From the NCBI GenBank assembly GCA_018065065.1, contig JAGHTZ010000038.1, positions 1 through 34,945 of the forward strand: a stretch of DNA of 34,945 bases. Direction: 5' to 3'. Of this stretch, positions 30,603-34,945 are shown in pieces. Made by a program: the position numbers and the translations under genes. The notes beneath the pieces are model-generated. The model saw nothing but the letters and a program-made list of their open reading frames with translations, was not told the DNA's origin and did no database searches. Each line of letters begins with the position of its first letter. The first letter of the stretch is position 1. The DNA is from Candidatus Equadaptatus faecalis. Lineage in GTDB: Bacteria > Synergistota > Synergistia > Synergistales > Synergistaceae.

Positions 30603-30630
30603 ATTCTATACTGACTGCAATTTTTGTCAA
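30603..30630 (-). promoter_or_regulatory. thrS promoter
   Basis: TTGACA (30625-30630), 16-base spacer and TAGAAT (30603-30608) on the minus strand. It starts a few bases after the stop codon of the upstream membrane protein gene. Confidence 0.75.
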
Positions 30631-30634
30631 GCGG

Positions 30635-32284
30635 TTAATGCTTTTCCAAAAAATACATTGCCCCCTGGTCAAAGAACACAGGTCTTTTTATAACGCTGTA
30701 CCTTTCATGCTCAGGCATGTACTGAAGATAGTTGTTCAGCACGGCATCCGTATTAAACGGCGAAAAATGCGTAATGCATATAACAAGCCTGTTAACAGGA
30801 TTGCACTCTCTCATGCGCTCCGGCGCAAAACGCGTCATGTCAAACCAGATAAGGCTCTTAAAACGCGACACTTCAAACAGCGAGCAGAGCAGCAAATCCC
30901 TTTCCTGCAGCCAAATGCAGTCCGCATCGCTGAATATTTGGGAAAGCTCGTAAGTTTCCCTGTCAGCCCTGTACAGATAATGACGGTTCCAGTCCGTAAA
31001 ACAGAAGCTTCCGGTTATTACAAGCAAGGCACATGCGGCAATCGCGTATTTTCTGATTCCGTCTTTCGTTAAACACCCTATTCCTTCAAACACCAGACTG
31101 AGCGTTGCGGCGAAAAGCACAGGGATTATCATGTGAATATAACGCCCGTCGTTCACCCAGTCAGAAAACGGCACGGTCTTTGCCACAAACAAGACAAAAA
31201 GCGCGCACGGGATAAAAATCAACGCATAGCGGCTGCATGCCGCGTTATTTTCAGCTTCGTTTCCGTCAGGCTTTTTGTTGCCAAACATTTTGCGCACTGC
31301 AAGATAAACCGCAAAAGCGGCAAAGACAAAGAACAGTCCGCCGAACAGCTGCTTATTGACTATACCCAGATACAGGCTGAGCCTTTGCGAATAACTGACC
31401 GCCGAGCCTGACAGATTGCTCAGCGTATCCATGCCGCGGACACGGTGGAACAGATGATCGTACATCGCGGGGAACGTCGCAAAAGCGCAGCTACCGGCAA
31501 GGAACTGCACGGCGCTGAATCTCAGCGCGTCGTAATATTTTCTGCCGCGCAGCAGCAGACAGAAAAACACGAATGAAATCAGAACGTCATACACCGCAAA
31601 ATGATAGTGTGTCAGAGTTCCGAAATACGTCACAAAAAACAGCGGAATACACGACTTAAACGTAATATCCCTGTCGTAAAGCTTGGCAATAAGATACGTC
31701 AGAAGCATCACCCAGAACATTGCCGTAACGTACATTCTGAGAAAAGCAGTTGCGTTCAGCATTGACGAAGACAGAACAAACGCCAGCGACACGGCGCTGA
31801 CGATAAAATCATCGTTCGTAAGAAGCCTTACAAGCCTGCGCAAAAGGAAAAGGATACACAGAGCGAACAGTATATTTATAATTCCTGCAAACCACATTGA
31901 AAAAACACCGGGGAAGAATGAACAGACCGTATGAAGCAGAAGATAATAAAACGGCGGATGAGTGTCCATTTGCTGATTTTTCCACGTGTTGGCATAATTG
32001 AACCTCTGATTCGGCAAAACAGCCGTCACCGCGCACAACCCGTTCTCGGACGGTACGTAAAGATACGCGCCCGGAGCTGTAAAATGCTCAATGGACGTAT
32101 TGCCGTTAGGCAGCAAATGTACTCTTATCGGAGTATTCGCAAGACAGTAGGAATACACCTCGTCCAAATGCAGAAGCAGTTTGTTTGAAATCATACACAG
32201 CATAAGGACAAAAAACAGCCCGTAAAGCAACACCGCTCCGAAATGTTTTTTAGATACAGCCTCTTTAATATTTTCAGAAATCAT
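30635..32284 (-). CDS. GT39-like multi-pass glycosyltransferase (copy A)
   Basis: A 549-residue membrane protein with about ten to twelve hydrophobic helices and the layout of the GT39/ArnT-PMT group, which move sugars from polyprenyl-phosphate carriers to lipid or protein acceptors on the outer face of the membrane. After helix 1 it has HLDEVYSY (Asp41, Glu42), the DE motif of the first outer loop in this superfamily, and later MDTHPPFYYLLLH (Asp107), the second acidic site. A long soluble C-terminal part follows residue 430. It is clearly related to the protein encoded at 32822-34492 (shared CSFFPGVFSxWFAGxINI and others). Weak Shine-Dalgarno. Donor and acceptor unknown. It could also be an O-antigen or lipid-A modifying enzyme. 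Confidence 0.75.
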   Translation of the reverse strand: MISENIKEAVSKKHFGAVLLYGLFFVLMLCMISNKLLLHLDEVYSYCLANTPIRVHLLPNGNTSIEHFTAPGAYLYVPSENGLCAVTAVLPNQRFNYANTWKNQQMDTHPPFYYLLLHTVCSFFPGVFSMWFAGIINILFALCILFLLRRLVRLLTNDDFIVSAVSLAFVLSSSMLNATAFLRMYVTAMFWVMLLTYLIAKLYDRDITFKSCIPLFFVTYFGTLTHYHFAVYDVLISFVFFCLLLRGRKYYDALRFSAVQFLAGSCAFATFPAMYDHLFHRVRGMDTLSNLSGSAVSYSQRLSLYLGIVNKQLFGGLFFVFAAFAVYLAVRKMFGNKKPDGNEAENNAACSRYALIFIPCALFVLFVAKTVPFSDWVNDGRYIHMIIPVLFAATLSLVFEGIGCLTKDGIRKYAIAACALLVITGSFCFTDWNRHYLYRADRETYELSQIFSDADCIWLQERDLLLCSLFEVSRFKSLIWFDMTRFAPERMRECNPVNRLVICITHFSPFNTDAVLNNYLQYMPEHERYSVIKRPVFFDQGAMYFLEKH

Positions 32285-32320
32285 AGTCCCATTGTCCCGT
32301 TAAAAATTTATTCTTTCTTC

Positions 32321-32797
32321 TTAATGATTATATGCTTGTTTAGATGATGTATTTGGGGCTTTGCTCAATTCAGACAATTCTTTCTTTTTGAACACTATCA
32401 TTTTCTGCCCCAAAAAATTTAGCAGCGCATATAATATATTTCCAACTATAAGCGCAACATTTTCAATGATTTTTATTGTTTCAATTCTTAAGAAATTCCG
32501 CAGGGCATAACAGATAACCAAATGAGAAACTTTATAGGCAAGCAGATAGCAAATAAGAATATTTGCAGTATAAGCAATGCTTTCCCTCAAAGTAGTTTTA
32601 TTGTGTTTCTTAAACGTAATTCGCTTGTGCAGAATATAATTTACCGGCAAAAGACCTATATAGGCTGTCGCAGAGGCTGCCCAGTAAGACAAATGGATTA
32701 TATTATACGCGACAAATACAACCACATACCCCAAAACAGTATTCAAGGCACCGACAAACATAAATCTTATAAACTCGGCATGACTTTGCTTTAGCAT
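32321..32797 (-). CDS. GtrA family membrane protein
   Basis: GtrA-type proteins are small four-helix membrane proteins thought to flip polyprenyl-phosphate-linked sugars for use by an outer-face glycosyltransferase. The 158 residues show the pattern: FIRFMFVGALNTVLGYVVVF in helix 1, the conserved YxxxPxNYxxHKRxTF segment (IGLLPVNYILHKRITFKKH), two more helices and a basic end (GQKMIVFKKKE). It lies between two GT39-like genes, which fits the flippase-plus-transferase pairing. The gene is more A+T-rich than its surroundings: two sampled 60-base lines have 20 and 18 G+C, whereas a line in dut has 32. That suggests recent gain. No strong Shine-Dalgarno. Confidence 0.85.
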   Translation of the reverse strand: MLKQSHAEFIRFMFVGALNTVLGYVVVFVAYNIIHLSYWAASATAYIGLLPVNYILHKRITFKKHNKTTLRESIAYTANILICYLLAYKVSHLVICYALRNFLRIETIKIIENVALIVGNILYALLNFLGQKMIVFKKKELSELSKAPNTSSKQAYNH

Positions 32798-32821
32798 ATT
32801 TGATTGTATCTGCCTGTACCT

Positions 32822-34492
32822 TTATATACCTATCCTGTCAAGATAGTAGAGCATCCCCTTAGTTCCCCATTCAAGAAACAGCGGTACTCTGTAGGTTACG
32901 TTAAAACCGCGCAGATGCGGCAGAATTTTTTGCATAGTCTCATCTGTGTTATAGCCAGGATTTTGAATACATACGACAAGTTTACTGCCGAAATTTACAT
33001 TGTCAAGTTTTGTGTAGTCAAAATTCAACGGAAGCCATGTTAGGCTTTTATAACCGGCAAATTCACATTCCTCGCAAAAGTTAATGCCTATTGCTGTAAA
33101 GCATATACAGTCCGCGTCCGCGTATGCGTCGCGTATTGACTGGTTCTGCATAAAACCTCTGTAAACAAAGTCCATATCCCAGTTTGTGCAGAAAAAACTG
33201 CCTGCAATCACCATAACAGAAAGCAGTATGACTGTGATTTTTGCAGCCTTAGGCTTTGCAAGAACCGTAAGTTTTGTAAAGACAAATGTAAGAACTCCGG
33301 CAAGCGAAACCGCAAAAATCGGGTGAAAATATCTGCTAAAGCCTTCCTGGAAGAAATCAACGACTTGAATATGCGCTGTTTTGGAAACAATAAGAAAATA
33401 ACATACTATGGGTATAAAAATCAAACTACATCGCTTTACTGCCAAGTTTGAAGCATTTTCACCCTGCAAATCTGCCTTTTTCTCAGGCTTGAACTTGTAT
33501 TCATAAATACAGAGCACTATCGCTAAAATGACGAACACAATCAGCATACCGCCGAAAAGTTCGTTGTTCATAATTTTTCCGCAACGAAGAAGCCTTGCTG
33601 AATAGTCTGTTGCACTTCCTGCGTTTGACAGAGACTCAACTGCACGAGAACTGTGGAACAAATGCTTTATCACACTCGGATAAATCAACAGCATTGTCAC
33701 CGCAGCAAACAACTGTGCAGAGCAAAACTTCGCTAAACTCTTATATTCGCGGTCAAGCAGCAGCTGCACGGTATAGACACAAGAAAGCAGAACAGCGTAG
33801 AAAGCACAGTAATAGTGGGTCATTGAGCCCAACAGCGTTACGGCGAATATCTGACCGCAGAATTTATTTGTAACCGTTTTTCCCGCCTGTCTTACAAAAA
33901 GATACGTATTCAGCGTAATCCAAAACATTGCTGCTGTGTACATTCTGAAGAAAGCGGCTGCATTGCAAAGCGCGGACGAACAGGCGACCACAAGCGAAAC
34001 TGCGGTGAGAATAAATTTGCTGTCAGTAAAAACACGAACAAAATTCCTGATCACAAACAATATCAGCAGCATAAAACAAATATTTATGCTTCCGGCAAAC
34101 CACTTGGAAAAAACACCCGGGAAAAATGAGCAGACAAAATGCAGCAGCAACGTATAAAGCGGCGGATGACAGTCATTTACCATATTGTGCCATGCGTTGG
34201 CAAAATCAAAACTGTGTCCAAGTTCAACTGACAAAGTTTTAACCATTGTATCGGCATTTGCTGACGGTCCTTTGAAAATATACGCAGCGTCGCCGGAAGG
34301 CGTCGGGACCGCGTCTGCATATTTGTTTGCAGTAATATGCATACAGTGCTCGTTAGGATGATAGTAACACTTCTGCGATATAGTAAAAACAAGCAGAGCA
34401 AAGAAAAGCAGATATATAAAAACCGCTCCGTAATTTTTTTTTGGTGCAGAGATATTTGTGTTTGTACTTTCAGCAGTCTTTAATTCGCTCAT
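32822..34492 (-). CDS. GT39-like multi-pass membrane protein (copy B)
   Basis: A 556-residue paralogue of the protein at 30635-32284, with the same helix layout and shared segments (DCHPPLYTLLLHFVCSFFPG; NNELFGG against NKQLFGG; DADCI in the C-terminal part). The second acidic site, Asp107, is kept. At the first outer-loop site, however, copy A has HLDEVYSY and this copy has HPNEHCMH, so the usual Asp is Asn47, with Glu48 kept. That may mean changed specificity or lost catalysis. A polar N-terminal stretch of about 18 residues precedes helix 1. It starts 24 bases after dut. I assume it acts on a polyprenyl-linked sugar; this is inference. Confidence 0.72.
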   Translation of the reverse strand: MSELKTAESTNTNISAPKKNYGAVFIYLLFFALLVFTISQKCYYHPNEHCMHITANKYADAVPTPSGDAAYIFKGPSANADTMVKTLSVELGHSFDFANAWHNMVNDCHPPLYTLLLHFVCSFFPGVFSKWFAGSINICFMLLILFVIRNFVRVFTDSKFILTAVSLVVACSSALCNAAAFFRMYTAAMFWITLNTYLFVRQAGKTVTNKFCGQIFAVTLLGSMTHYYCAFYAVLLSCVYTVQLLLDREYKSLAKFCSAQLFAAVTMLLIYPSVIKHLFHSSRAVESLSNAGSATDYSARLLRCGKIMNNELFGGMLIVFVILAIVLCIYEYKFKPEKKADLQGENASNLAVKRCSLIFIPIVCYFLIVSKTAHIQVVDFFQEGFSRYFHPIFAVSLAGVLTFVFTKLTVLAKPKAAKITVILLSVMVIAGSFFCTNWDMDFVYRGFMQNQSIRDAYADADCICFTAIGINFCEECEFAGYKSLTWLPLNFDYTKLDNVNFGSKLVVCIQNPGYNTDETMQKILPHLRGFNVTYRVPLFLEWGTKGMLYYLDRIGI

Positions 34493-34516
34493 ATCTTTCT
34501 AGTATTTTTATGGATA

Positions 34517-34945
34517 CTATTTCTTTCCCGTGCTGCCAAACCCGCCTGCAGAGCGCTCTGTTTCCTCAAGTTCGCAGACCGTTTCAAATACTGCTTTCGT
34601 TACTTCGGCAAATACCATCTGCGCTATTCTGTCACCAATTTCAATTTTAAAGTCTTCTTTGCCAAGATTGGCAAGAATAACCTTAACTTCTCCGCGGTAG
34701 TCGGAATCTATAGTTCCGGGGGAATTCAGCACAGTTATGCCGTGTTTCAACGCAAGTCCGCTTCTCGGACGCACCTGAGCTTCAAAACCGGCAGGAATTT
34801 CAAGGAACAGCCCCGTTGAAACGCAGGCACGTTCACCGGCAGGGACGTTAAGCGCTTCGGCAGCCCTTAAATCCATTCCCGCGGAACCTTCTGTTGCGTA
34901 CTGCGGAAGGACAGTGCCTTCCGCAGTTTTAACTTTTACCGTAAT
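34517..34945 (-). CDS. dut: dUTP diphosphatase (5' end beyond window)
   Basis: Hydrolyses dUTP to dUMP and pyrophosphate, keeping uracil out of DNA and feeding dTMP synthesis. The trimeric dUTPase motifs are present: AGMDLRAAE (motif 1), [11 protein letters not shown] (2), [13 protein letters not shown] (3), GDRIAQMVF (4) and the C-terminal GGFGSTG (5). The frame stays open to the window edge (residues [20 protein letters not shown] before motif 1), so the true start lies to the right of 34945 and an internal ATG at 34876 is not the start. The visible 142 residues nearly match the family length. First visible gene of the dut-GT39-GtrA-GT39 run. Confidence 0.93.
   Translation of the reverse strand: MTVKVKTAEGTVLPQYATEGSAGMDLRAAEALNVPAGERACVSTGLFLEIPAGFEAQVRPRSGLALKHGITVLNSPGTIDSDYRGEVKVILANLGKEDFKIEIGDRIAQMVFAEVTKAVFETVCELEETERSAGGFGSTGKK

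Noticed and set aside
34517-34876. dut starting at the ATG at 34876
   Set aside because: The motif-1 residues begin at this ATG, and 23 more in-frame codons with the normal dUTPase N-terminus continue to the window edge.

Overview
The window is a stretch of core bacterial chromosome. I see no prophage, insertion sequence, CRISPR array or recognisable defence system. It carries about 32 protein genes, three tRNAs and the SRP RNA, mostly on the minus strand. An OmpH/Skp-type periplasmic chaperone indicates a diderm (outer-membrane) cell. A T-box leader before thrS, a long-form HPF, a MutS2 and the order pheS-pheT-zapA-cvpA-mutS2 are traits best known from Firmicutes. This mixture, with moderate G+C, fits Synergistota best; that placement is inference and no marker was searched.

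Layout. 1-506: gene-free, full of repeats (a REP-like inverted hairpin pair, two 7-bp-period arrays, a strong terminator). 507-3492 (-): ygiQ-type radical SAM, ompH, plsY. 3559-5102 (+): a YgjP/SprT-like metallohydrolase and an MBL-fold hydrolase, convergent with an ICMT-like methyltransferase. 5779-6531 (+): TtcA-like tRNA thiolase. 6561-11184 (-): a tight operon uvrD/pcrA-coaE-thiamine pyrophosphokinase-site-2 protease-surE. 11260-13161: divergent hpf (-) and a class I aminotransferase (+). 13200-17263 (-): translation block rpsB-tsf, pyrH-frr, cca. 17410-19061: an unknown gene, SRP RNA, tRNA-Arg(CCG), tadA, tRNA-Ser(GGA), tRNA-Ser(CGA). 19092-26225 (-): pheS-pheT-zapB-like-zapA-cvpA-mutS2. 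26226-26994: gene-free and rich in hairpins. 26995-30597 (-): thrS (T-box), infC, rpmI, rplT. 30635-34945 (-): partial dut, then a GT39-like membrane protein, a GtrA protein and a second, related GT39-like protein.

The common theme is translation: tRNA charging (ThrRS, PheRS), tRNA maturation and modification (CCA enzyme, TadA, TtcA), ribosomal proteins S2, L20 and L35, factors IF3, EF-Ts, RRF and HPF, and the SRP RNA. Much of the regulation is readable in the DNA: a threonyl T-box, an attenuator hairpin touching the infC Shine-Dalgarno, an ATA start codon for infC, a structured rpsB leader, and a perfect dyad over the rpsB -10 box.

The least ordinary content is (i) the 7-bp-period repeat arrays at gene 3' ends, one of which supplies the last codons of cca; (ii) the GT39-GtrA-GT39 cassette, whose middle gene is clearly more A+T-rich than its neighbours; and (iii) the hairpin-rich gap between rplT and pheS. 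I found no strong candidate for a wholly new multi-gene system.
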